From contig UQOH01000013.1 of the NCBI GenBank assembly GCA_900542625.1, positions 1 to 35,740 on the forward strand: 35,740 bases of DNA, in the 5' to 3' direction. Numbering within the stretch: position 1 is the stretch's first letter; every line of letters starts with the position of its first letter. Position numbers and translations under genes: made by a program. Positions 1-6,977 of the stretch are shown here, in pieces. Origin of the DNA: an uncultured Fusobacterium sp. (GTDB lineage Bacteria > Fusobacteriota > Fusobacteriia > Fusobacteriales > Fusobacteriaceae). The notes beneath the pieces are model-generated. The model was not told the origin of the DNA, ran no database searches, and saw nothing but the letters and a program-made list of their open reading frames with translations.

Positions 1-923
1 CACCAAATCAGAAAAACTGCTCCTGTAAGAGCTGATATGAGAATCAGTTTTTTGTGCTCGCTTCCGCAGAAAGCCCTGCATATGTGAGGAACTATAAGCC
101 CGATAAAACCTATTGCTCCTGTAAGGGAAACCAAAACAGATATAAGGAAAGTGCTTAAAAGTATAACAGATGTTTTTACAAAAGCTATATTCATTCCAAG
201 CATTTTTGCACTGTTGTCTCCCAAAATTAAAATATCAAGAGATTTGGACATCATAACTGATATTCCCAGAACAAAAAGAAGAATAATAAAGGGAACAAGA
301 AGTTCTCCCCATTTTGCTCTTCCAAGACTTCCCATTGTCCAGAACACTGCTGATTTTACCTGATTAGCATTTTTAGCTGAATACACAAGCATATTTGTGA
401 TAGATGAAAATATAGTTGATACAGCCAGTCCTGTAAGGATAAGTCTTACTGTTGAACTGCTTTTTCCATATTGTGTTCCCACAGCAAAAACTATCAGTCC
501 GCAGATTAAAGAACCTGCAAAAGCTCCGCCTGCCACACTTGTTATTCCAAAAGCCGCACCGCCGAAAACAATTACAAATACAGCTCCTGCTGATGCTCCG
601 GAAGATATTCCAAGAATATACGGGTCTGCAATAGGATTTTTTGTTATACACTGCATAAGCACACCACAAAGAGCGAGTCCTGCTCCGCATATTCCTGAAA
701 GAATCACTCTTGGAATTCTTACATCCCAGATAATAACTTCTGCTGATTTCTTCCACTGAGGTTCAAAAATCTCTTTTTCACTTATTCTGTTAATAATAAA
801 TTTATATACATCACTTATTTCTATATAACTGCTCCCGAAAGCAACTCCAGCCACAAGACTGAACAAAAGCATCCCTGCAAGCACCATAAAAATTAAAGCA
901 AATTTGTCTTTTTTCTTAATCAT
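1..923 (-). CDS. FecCD/BtuC-type ABC transporter permease (partial, C terminus outside window)
   Basis: Inner-membrane permease of a binding-protein-dependent importer of the iron-siderophore/cobalamin/nickel-chelate class. The frame starts at ATG 923-921 (MIKKKDKFALIFM) and stays open to the window edge, about 307 codons, so only the C-terminal end is missing. Several hydrophobic segments are visible. Family signatures are VRIPRVILSGICGAGLAL, then GVLMQCITKNPIADPYILGISSGAS, and later GAIGFIGLIVPHICR, which match the conserved blocks of BtuC/FecD permeases. The start lies 2 bases after the stop of the upstream binding-protein gene, so the two are probably translationally coupled. An ATPase gene would be expected just beyond the window. 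The position at the end of a urease operon suggests nickel or a nickel chelate as substrate, but the sequence alone cannot exclude iron-siderophore or cobalamin. Confidence 0.93.
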   Translation of the reverse strand, partial: MIKKKDKFALIFMVLAGMLLFSLVAGVAFGSSYIEISDVYKFIINRISEKEIFEPQWKKSAEVIIWDVRIPRVILSGICGAGLALCGVLMQCITKNPIADPYILGISSGASAGAVFVIVFGGAAFGITSVAGGAFAGSLICGLIVFAVGTQYGKSSSTVRLILTGLAVSTIFSSITNMLVYSAKNANQVKSAVFWTMGSLGRAKWGELLVPFIILLFVLGISVMMSKSLDILILGDNSAKMLGMNIAFVKTSVILLSTFLISVLVSLTGAIGFIGLIVPHICRAFCGSEHKKLILISALTGAVFLIW

Positions 924-925
924 TT

Positions 926-1867
926 TTATTTTCCATAAAACATATTATATAATTTTACAACTGTATCTGCATTTCTTACTCCCGGAGCAAGTTCTACAAG
1001 ATTTACAACATAAATTCTATTGTTTTTCACTGCATCAAGAGTGCTCATTCCCGGAATATTTTTAAACACTTCTATTTTTTTATCAGCAGGAAGTCCTGAT
1101 GCATACTCTGTTACAACAATAATATCAGGATTTCTGTCTAATATACTTTCAAAAGATACAAGTCCGTAATCAACATCTAAATCAGAGAAAATATTTTTTC
1201 CTCCTGCAAGTCTTACTAAATCTGTAGGAAGTCCTGCTCCTCCAACAAAAGCCTCACTATCCCCAGAATCATAAATAAGAACCTTTGGTCTGCTGCTTTC
1301 AGGAATATTTTTAGTTTTTTCAGCTATTGGTTTTACAGTATTCTGCATTTTTGCAATTACTTTTTCTGCATTTTCAGGAACATCAAATATTTTTCCAAGA
1401 AGTCTGAAATCATCATACACAGTTTCTATTGTTGCGTCATTTCTAAGCCCGTTTGAAACAAAAGGAACTACTCCTCTTTTTTCAAGTTCTTCAAGAGAAC
1501 CTGTGCTTTCCTCTGTAATAGATTGCTCCCATCCTGAAACAAAATCTGCTCCTGTTGCAATAAAAGCTTCTTTTGACACTGAATGTCCCTCTCCCATTTC
1601 AAGAACAGGAATTTTATCATAAGCCTCTTTGTATTCAGGTAAAATCTCTTCATTCATAAGAGCTGTTCCTGCCATTTTATCTCCAAGGTCCAAAGCAAGA
1701 AGTGTCTCTGTCATAAATTGAGCCAGAGTTACTGCTCTTTCAGGAGATTTTGTCACTACTACATCTCTGCTGTATGTACCGTCATCAAATCTGTATTTTA
1801 CAGTTTCATAAGAAAAAGAAACTGCTGTCAAAACTAAAAATATAATGCTGATTAAAAATTTTTTCAT
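926..1867 (-). CDS. Periplasmic substrate-binding protein of metal/metal-chelate ABC transporter
   Basis: This 313-residue protein captures the ligand in the periplasm and delivers it to the permease encoded immediately downstream. It opens with a typical Sec signal peptide (MKKFLISIIFLVLTAVSFS) without a lipobox cysteine, so it should be soluble in the periplasm of a diderm. The body has the layout of the Peripla_BP_2 (BtuF/FecB) family: an N-terminal lobe with SPERAVTLAQFMTETLLALDLGDKMAG, a central helix, and a C-terminal lobe with RLAGGKNIFSD and RNPDIIVVTEY. A good Shine-Dalgarno (GGAGG, 5 bases before ATG) lies in the 19-base gap after ureD. No obvious His- or Cys-rich metal site is visible, so the ligand may be a chelate. 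Linkage to urease makes nickel the favoured guess; this is inference. Confidence 0.9.
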   Translation of the reverse strand: MKKFLISIIFLVLTAVSFSYETVKYRFDDGTYSRDVVVTKSPERAVTLAQFMTETLLALDLGDKMAGTALMNEEILPEYKEAYDKIPVLEMGEGHSVSKEAFIATGADFVSGWEQSITEESTGSLEELEKRGVVPFVSNGLRNDATIETVYDDFRLLGKIFDVPENAEKVIAKMQNTVKPIAEKTKNIPESSRPKVLIYDSGDSEAFVGGAGLPTDLVRLAGGKNIFSDLDVDYGLVSFESILDRNPDIIVVTEYASGLPADKKIEVFKNIPGMSTLDAVKNNRIYVVNLVELAPGVRNADTVVKLYNMFYGK

Positions 1868-1886
1868 TTTTCCTCCATAGATTCTG

Positions 1887-2747
1887 CTAATATTTTCTCA
1901 TATCAAGTTCATCAGAATTAAAAAACTCTTTTCTCAAATAATTGTGTGCAATGCTTACTGCCCTTTGTATATCCTGAGTAAGATTTCCAAGAATTCTTAT
2001 AATAAATCCCTTCACTTCAAGAGATGTAATTCCAAATTTTATATCAAGCCCTGAATTTCTTATTTCTTCCCTTATATGATTTATTATATCTCTGTCCACT
2101 CTTTTGTCAACAACTATCATTGTACCAAAGTTTTTATATCCTTCCAAAATTCCAAAATCCTGCATATCATATTCTGCAGGGATAAGCTTCAGATTATCAA
2201 AGTATACCAGCTCATCTTCAAGAAATATTCTTGTTTTCATTCTTGTGCTTGTGTATTGGAAATGTTTTCCGTCAGGTGACCACCCTGCTGTTATTCCGTC
2301 TGCATAAATAAATGTGCTGTTCTCTTTCAGATAAATATCTGTTTTCTGCTCATAAACAGCATCTTTATAAAGAATAACACTGTCGTTTATATATTCCATA
2401 ACAGCATTTTCTCCCACTCTTATTTCACTGTATTGTTTTGAAGGAATACCATTTTCACTTTTATAGACTTTGTTTGATGCCTGAGTAGTAAGAACTGCTC
2501 TTGTTCCCTCTTTCATCTCTATATAGTTTTCATAATATTCCCCTTCAATATATCCTCCTCCAAGCTGAATAAGATAATAACATGGAATATTATCTGTATC
2601 CAGATAAATGGCAGGAGATACTTTTGATGCTCCAACAGTATAACTTTTTTCAGCTGAAGTTCCTCTGGAAAAATTTTTTAGGACAAGCTCAGTGTAGCCT
2701 GCAAGATTATTTCTGCCTAAATCCTCTATTGTAAAACGTTCTTTCAT
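1887..2747 (-). CDS. ureD: Urease accessory protein UreD (UreH)
   Basis: UreD is the scaffold that binds apo-urease and, with UreF and UreG, forms the complex that delivers nickel to the active site. The product is 286 residues, normal for the family, and carries recognisable blocks: YYLIQLGGGYIEGEYY, RAVLTTQASNKVYKS, YADGITAGWSPDGKHFQYT and the C-terminal SIAHNYLRKEFF. Its ATG shares one base with the ureG stop (TAATG), so ureD is likely coupled to ureG translation. Placing ureD last, after ureG, follows the ABCEFG-D order seen in many Gram-positive and Helicobacter-like (ureH) operons rather than the enterobacterial order with ureD first. Confidence 0.95.
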   Translation of the reverse strand: MKERFTIEDLGRNNLAGYTELVLKNFSRGTSAEKSYTVGASKVSPAIYLDTDNIPCYYLIQLGGGYIEGEYYENYIEMKEGTRAVLTTQASNKVYKSENGIPSKQYSEIRVGENAVMEYINDSVILYKDAVYEQKTDIYLKENSTFIYADGITAGWSPDGKHFQYTSTRMKTRIFLEDELVYFDNLKLIPAEYDMQDFGILEGYKNFGTMIVVDKRVDRDIINHIREEIRNSGLDIKFGITSLEVKGFIIRILGNLTQDIQRAVSIAHNYLRKEFFNSDELDMRKY

Positions 2748-3358
2748 TACTTAAGTCCTTCCAGCAGACAGTCTTTTTTTATCCAGTCTATAACTCTCTG
2801 AACTCCTTCGTCTGTTTTCAGATTTGTGAAAATAAAAGAATTTTCTTTTCTGAATACCTGTGTATCCCTCTTCATTACATCTAAATCTGCCCCGACATAT
2901 GGTGCAAGGTCTATTTTATTTATAATGAACATATCGCTTTTTATCATTCCCTGTCCTGCTTTTCTCGGAATTTTTTCTCCTTGAGCCACGTCAATTATAT
3001 AAATTGAAAAATCTACAAGGTCTGGACTGAATGTTGCTGCAAGATTATCTCCTCCGCTTTCAAGGAAAATAATATCCAAATCATCAAATCTTCCCTTAAG
3101 CTCATCAATAGCAGCAAAGTTCATTGACGCATCCTCTCTTATTGCTGTGTGAGGACATCCTCCGGTTTCAACTCCGATTATTCTCTCTTCTGGAAGAACA
3201 GAGTTTTTAACCATAAACATTGCGTCTTCTTTTGTATAAATATCGTTTGTTATAACTCCAATGCTGTAATTCTCAGCCATTATTCTTGTTACTCTTTCTA
3301 TAAGCAGTGTTTTTCCAGAACCAACAGGTCCTCCAACACCAATTATTATAGGTTTCAT
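2747..3358 (-). CDS. ureG: Urease accessory GTPase UreG
   Basis: SIMIBI-class GTPase that couples GTP hydrolysis to nickel delivery into urease. Starting from ATG 3358 the protein has 203 residues, the usual UreG length. It shows the P-loop GPVGSGKT (residues 10-17), the metal-site motif ETGGCPH, ESGGDNL, IDVAQGEKIPRKAGQG and the guanine-specificity motif NKID. An alternative GTG start at 3373 overlaps the ureF stop (TAGTG) and would add five residues. The AGGAGG Shine-Dalgarno sits between that GTG and the ATG, and UreG homologues usually start as MKPI-like, so the ATG is preferred. The metal-binding Cys-Pro-His is intact. It overlaps ureD by one base. Confidence 0.96.
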   Translation of the reverse strand: MKPIIIGVGGPVGSGKTLLIERVTRIMAENYSIGVITNDIYTKEDAMFMVKNSVLPEERIIGVETGGCPHTAIREDASMNFAAIDELKGRFDDLDIIFLESGGDNLAATFSPDLVDFSIYIIDVAQGEKIPRKAGQGMIKSDMFIINKIDLAPYVGADLDVMKRDTQVFRKENSFIFTNLKTDEGVQRVIDWIKKDCLLEGLK

Positions 3359-3372
3359 AATACCTCCTGTCA

Positions 3373-4074
3373 CTACGACATAAATAATCTGAACACTAAA
3401 TCTTCATGATTTATCTGAGAGATTTCAAGACCCGGCACATTTGCACCAAAATCTTCTGCATCCAGATTTAATATATTCTCTACAATTTTTTCAAATACAG
3501 GGAAAAAATCTTTCATAATTACAAGCCCGTGTTTCTGCCCTAAAGGGATTGCTCTCACGCCGTTTTGAATAAGAGTTGAAACTGTGCTGTACATATAGCA
3601 CAACACAGCCTCCTCTATGTTAAGTTCAAAATATTTCATAAGCATAGCAGTTGCAATAGCAGGATGACCGAAAGATTTTTTCTTTTTTATTCTCTCTTCA
3701 TACTCTTTTAAAAGAGGCTCATCATAAAGGTCAAGATATGTTTTTACCATTCTCTGCCCAACAAGTTTTGCTCCATCTCTTGTTTCCTTTGCTGTGTTCT
3801 GCACTGTAATTATTCTGTCAAGTTCCCATATTTTTTCTGTTTCATTTTTTTCTATATATTCATATACAAGCCTTACAGCAAAGCCGTCGCTGTACATAAA
3901 CTGATGTGTCAGATACTGCTCTATCCATTTTTTCAAAGTTCCGCTGTCTTTTATATCTCCGTCTCTCAAATATGTTTCCATACCGAAAGAGTGATTGAAA
4001 GAACCAACAGGAAAATTTGAGTCGCATATCTGCATTACATTTAATATTTTAAAATTAATGGCTGTGGTCAACAT
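3373..4074 (-). CDS. ureF: Urease accessory protein UreF
   Basis: UreF (233 residues) bridges UreD and UreG in the nickel-insertion complex and acts on the UreG GTPase. The family signature is near the N terminus: MQICDSNFPVGSFNHSFGMETYL, where other members have a D-S-x-F-P-x-G-x-F-x-H-S-x-G-x-E pattern. Further family features are TRDGAKLVGQRMVKTY, SFGHPAIATAM and the C-terminal EISQINHEDLVFRLFMS. The ATG lies 20 bases upstream of the ureE stop, so the genes overlap and are probably coupled. The product is predicted to be cytoplasmic and mostly helical. No truncation or frameshift is visible. Confidence 0.95.
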   Translation of the reverse strand: MLTTAINFKILNVMQICDSNFPVGSFNHSFGMETYLRDGDIKDSGTLKKWIEQYLTHQFMYSDGFAVRLVYEYIEKNETEKIWELDRIITVQNTAKETRDGAKLVGQRMVKTYLDLYDEPLLKEYEERIKKKKSFGHPAIATAMLMKYFELNIEEAVLCYMYSTVSTLIQNGVRAIPLGQKHGLVIMKDFFPVFEKIVENILNLDAEDFGANVPGLEISQINHEDLVFRLFMS

Positions 4075-4498
4075 GTCTGAACGCCTGTTTTAATTTTAAA
4101 TTTGTTCTTACAAAATCAACTTTGTGGTCTGCAAGAAGTCTTTCCACAACATAATCATATTGAATTATGATTTTTCCATCTTCAATTTGAACCGGAAGAT
4201 GTCTGTTTCCAAGGCTGTGTGCCACTTCTCCCATTTCGTTGATATCTTTTGGAGTGATAACAATTACATCATCTTCTTTTACACAGATAACAACCATGTT
4301 GTGTCCGTCATTAAAAAGAATGTCTCCGTCTTTCATCTCTGTTCCTTTTTCAAGAGAGATTCCATATTCATGCCCATGGTCAGAAGTAACTCTAAGAACT
4401 CTTTTTAAAAGTTCGTCGCTTTCAAGATATATTTTTTCCATGTGACAGTTTATCTCTTTTAATTCAGATATATTTCCAAGAATTTTATCTAATATCAT
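4055..4498 (-). CDS. ureE: Urease nickel metallochaperone UreE
   Basis: UreE is the cytosolic nickel-binding dimer that hands nickel to UreG. The protein has 147 residues with the usual two-domain layout: an N-terminal peptide-binding domain (ILGNISELKEINCHMEKIYLESDELLKR) and a C-terminal metal-binding domain (VAHSLGNRHLPVQIEDGKIIIQYDYVVERLL). The conserved metal site HSLGNRH is present. The tail is short and ends FRHVDHSH, with three histidines in the last six residues. This is a modest version of the long His-rich tails seen in some enterobacterial UreE. It starts 10 bases after the ureC stop and overlaps ureF by 20 bases. Confidence 0.95.
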   Translation of the reverse strand: MILDKILGNISELKEINCHMEKIYLESDELLKRVLRVTSDHGHEYGISLEKGTEMKDGDILFNDGHNMVVICVKEDDVIVITPKDINEMGEVAHSLGNRHLPVQIEDGKIIIQYDYVVERLLADHKVDFVRTNLKLKQAFRHVDHSH

Positions 4499-4508
4499 TT
4501 TATCTCCT

Positions 4509-6224
4509 TTAGAATAAGAAATATTTTTGAGCCATTGGAAGTTCTTTTAAAGGCTCACATGTTATAAGTTCTCCGTCAACTCTTACATCATATGTCTGTG
4601 GGTCAACAGTTATATTTGGAGTTGCTGTGTTGTGTTTCATATCTTTTTTAGTAAGAGTTCTGTGCCCTCTTACAGGAAGAACTATTTTATTAAGTCCCAA
4701 TTCCTCTTTTATTCCATGCTCGTAAGCATAAGTTGAAACAAAAGTAATAGATGTACTTCCTACAGCTTTTCCAAATCCTCCATATTGAGTTCTCATCATC
4801 ATTGGTTCTGGTGTAGGAATAGTTGCGTTTGCATCTCCCACAACAGCCTGAGCTATCATTCCGCATTTAACAACCAATTTTGGTTTTACTCCAAAAAAAG
4901 CTGGTTCCCAGATTACAAGGTCAGCATATTTTCCAACTTCTATTGAACCTACATATTCAGAAATTCCATGAGCAAGAGCAGGGTTTATTGTATATTTTGC
5001 AATATATCTTTTTGCTCTGTTGTTGTCTGCATACTCTTCATCACCTTCAAGGATTCCTCTTTGAAGTTTCATTTTATGAGCTGTCTGCCATGTTCTCATA
5101 ACAACTTCCCCGATTCTTCCCATTGCAAGAGCGTCAGAACTCATTATACTTAATGCTCCCATATCCTGTAAAATATCTTCAGCAGCTATTGTCTGCTCTC
5201 TTATTCTTGAATCAGCAAAAGCTAAATCTTCAGGAACTTTTGGGTCTAAGTGGTGACATACCATAAGCATATCAAGATGTTCTGCTATTGTGTTTACAGT
5301 AAAAGGTTTTGTAGGATTAGTTGATGCAGGAAGAACATTATTGAATGATGCCATTCTTACAATGTCAGGTGCGTGTCCTCCACCAGCTCCTTCAGTATGG
5401 AATGTGTGGATAACTCTGTCTTTTATTGCATCAATTGTTCCTTCAACAAATCCAAATTCATTAAGTGTGTCAGAGTGAAGTGCTACCTGCACATCATATT
5501 TGTCTGCACATTTAAGAGCATTGTCAATAGCTGATCTTGTTGCTCCCCAGTCCTCGTGAACTTTTAATCCGATTGCTCCTGCCTCTATCTGCTCATCATT
5601 AGGTCCTTCAACTGCTCCGCTTCCTTTTCCAAAGAAACCAAAGTTAATTGGGAATCCCTCTGCTGCCTCAAGCATTCTGTGCATGTGCCATGCTCCCGGA
5701 GTAGTTGTTACAGCTTTTGTTCCTTCTGCAGGTCCTGTTCCTCCTCCGATAAGAGTTGTAAGTCCTCCGCTTAAAGCTGTTTCTACTATTTCAGGAGTAA
5801 TATAATGGACGTGAGTATCTATTCCTCCGGCTGTTACTATCGTTCCCTCTCCTGCTATTACTTCTGTACTTGCTGAAACGATAAAATCTACATTATCCAT
5901 CATGTCAGGGTTTCCACCTTTTCCGATGAATTTTATTTTTCCGTCTTTAATTCCAATATCAGCTTTATATATTCCTGTGTAGTCTAAAATTACTGCATTT
6001 GTAATTATAGTATCCACTACTTTTTCATTTGTTCTAAGTTCAACAGGGTTTAATCCCATTCCAGCTCTCAGAGATTTTCCTCCGCCGAATTTACACTCTT
6101 CACCATAAGTAGTGTAATCCTTCTCTATTCTTATAAAAAGTTCTGTATCTGCAAGTCTTATGCTGTCCCCTGTTGTAGGTCCATACATATCTGCATATTG
6201 TTTTCTTCCTATTTCAAAGCTCAT
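4509..6224 (-). CDS. ureC: Urease alpha (catalytic) subunit UreC
   Basis: Catalytic subunit of urease (urea + water to ammonia and carbamate), 571 residues. All residues of the dinickel site line up with Klebsiella numbering plus four: His138 and His140 (DTHVHY), the lysine that is carbamylated (Lys221 in GLKVHEDWG), His250 (ALHSD), His276 (HTFHTEG) and Asp364 (MSSDALAM). The flap Cys323-His324 (MVCHHLD) is also present. The start MSFEIGRKQYADMYGPTTGD is typical for the family. The gene lies 13 bases after ureB and 10 before ureE. Separate alpha, beta and gamma subunits are the common bacterial arrangement, unlike the fused Helicobacter UreA. An active enzyme is expected, given the complete accessory set. 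Confidence 0.98.
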   Translation of the reverse strand: MSFEIGRKQYADMYGPTTGDSIRLADTELFIRIEKDYTTYGEECKFGGGKSLRAGMGLNPVELRTNEKVVDTIITNAVILDYTGIYKADIGIKDGKIKFIGKGGNPDMMDNVDFIVSASTEVIAGEGTIVTAGGIDTHVHYITPEIVETALSGGLTTLIGGGTGPAEGTKAVTTTPGAWHMHRMLEAAEGFPINFGFFGKGSGAVEGPNDEQIEAGAIGLKVHEDWGATRSAIDNALKCADKYDVQVALHSDTLNEFGFVEGTIDAIKDRVIHTFHTEGAGGGHAPDIVRMASFNNVLPASTNPTKPFTVNTIAEHLDMLMVCHHLDPKVPEDLAFADSRIREQTIAAEDILQDMGALSIMSSDALAMGRIGEVVMRTWQTAHKMKLQRGILEGDEEYADNNRAKRYIAKYTINPALAHGISEYVGSIEVGKYADLVIWEPAFFGVKPKLVVKCGMIAQAVVGDANATIPTPEPMMMRTQYGGFGKAVGSTSITFVSTYAYEHGIKEELGLNKIVLPVRGHRTLTKKDMKHNTATPNITVDPQTYDVRVDGELITCEPLKELPMAQKYFLF

Positions 6225-6237
6225 CTATTTACTCCTC

Positions 6238-6543
6238 CTATAAAGCTCCGTTTACTTTATCATTAAGTCCGTATACTCTTCTGTTTCCGGAAATATCTAT
6301 AAGTCTTACCTCTTTTTCATCTCCCGGCTCAAATCTTACTGCTGTTCCTGCTGCTATATCAAGTCTTTTTCCATATGCTTTTGCTCTGTCAAATTCCAAA
6401 GCCGGATTTACTTCATAAAAATGGAAATGAGAACCAATCTGTACAGCTCTGTCTCCTCTGTTTATAACTCTTACAACAACTGCTTCTTTACCTGCATTGC
6501 AGACTATTTTTTCTTTTTTTAATATATATTCTCCCGGTTTCAT
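6238..6543 (-). CDS. ureB: Urease beta subunit UreB
   Basis: Small structural subunit (101 residues) that packs with the alpha and gamma subunits in the urease trimer. It begins MKPGEYILKKEKIVCNAG and has the family hallmarks RVINRGDRAVQIGSHFHFYEVNPALEFDRAKAYGKRLDIAAGTAVRFEPGDEKEVRL. The conserved GSHFHF and FEPG stretches are intact. It starts 9 bases after the ureA stop and ends 13 bases before ureC, so the three structural genes form one transcriptional unit. Length is normal and nothing is missing. Confidence 0.97.
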   Translation of the reverse strand: MKPGEYILKKEKIVCNAGKEAVVVRVINRGDRAVQIGSHFHFYEVNPALEFDRAKAYGKRLDIAAGTAVRFEPGDEKEVRLIDISGNRRVYGLNDKVNGAL

Positions 6544-6552
6544 TAATTCCTC

Positions 6553-6855
6553 CTATTGAATTGGATCTTTCACACTTACAAGTTTTGTTCCGTCTGGGAA
6601 TGTTGCCTCTACCTGAACTGTTTCTATCATTTCAGGAACACCTTCCATAACATCATCTCTTGTAAGAATTGTTCTTCCAAAACTCATTAATTCTTCAACA
6701 CTTTTTCCTTCTCTTGCCCCTTCCATAAGTTCATCAGTTATAAGTGCAATAGCTTCAGGATAATTTAATTTAAGTCCTTTATTTTTTCTTCTTCTTGCAA
6801 CTTCTGCTGCCACTACAATAAGCAGTTTTTCTTTTTCTCTAAGTGTTAGTTTCAC
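6553..6855 (-). CDS. ureA: Urease gamma subunit UreA
   Basis: First gene of the urease operon, encoding the 100-residue gamma subunit (MKLTLREKEKLLIVVAAEVARRRK). Conserved blocks LNYPEAIALITDELMEGAREGKSV, RTILTRDDVMEGVPEMI and QVEATFPDGTKLVSVKDPI are all present. The start codon is GTG (6855-6853), supported by a GGAGG Shine-Dalgarno 7 bases upstream and by the family N terminus. A promoter lies 38 to 66 bases upstream of the start. The gene is separated from the preceding ileS by a terminator, so the operon should be expressed on its own. Confidence 0.97.
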   Translation of the reverse strand: MKLTLREKEKLLIVVAAEVARRRKNKGLKLNYPEAIALITDELMEGAREGKSVEELMSFGRTILTRDDVMEGVPEMIETVQVEATFPDGTKLVSVKDPIQ

Positions 6856-6892
6856 TTATATACCTCCGTATTTACTTTAATTCACTGCTAAT

Positions 6893-6921
6893 ATTATACA
6901 ATAAACTCCTAATTTTGTATA
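6893..6921 (-). promoter_or_regulatory. Predicted promoter of the urease operon
   Basis: On the minus strand a perfect -10 TATAAT (6898-6893) is preceded at 17 bases by TATACA (6921-6916), which matches four of six positions of the -35 consensus. It lies between the ileS terminator and the ureA ribosome site, where a promoter is required. The predicted leader is about 30 bases. Confidence 0.65.
6895..6921. repeat. Inverted repeat over the ureA promoter (candidate operator)
   Basis: Perfect 7-bp arms TATACAA (6895-6901) and TTGTATA (6915-6921) are separated by 13 bases. One arm overlaps the -10 and the other the -35, so a dimeric or tetrameric repressor bound here would block RNA polymerase. 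The overall span (27 bp) resembles that of nickel-responsive NikR sites, but the arm sequence is not the E. coli NikR half-site. In A+T-rich DNA a chance match is possible. Confidence 0.4.
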
Positions 6922-6943
6922 CTATCAGTAAGAAAAAATAATA

Positions 6944-6971
6944 AAAAAAGAGGACAATATCCTCTTTTTTT
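6944..6971 (-). terminator. Intrinsic terminator after ileS
   Basis: Stem GAGGA/TCCTC (6950-6954 with 6960-6964) with a 5-base loop, extended by runs of A on one side and T on the other. On the minus strand it ends in a T tract just after the ileS stop codon. The A/T flanks make it potentially bidirectional. Confidence 0.8.
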
Positions 6972-6977
6972 ATTATT

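Noticed and set aside
373..759. Two overlapping open frames near the window start (one per strand)
   Set aside because: Both are shadows of the FecCD permease, whose true minus-strand frame runs off the edge and shows clear family motifs.
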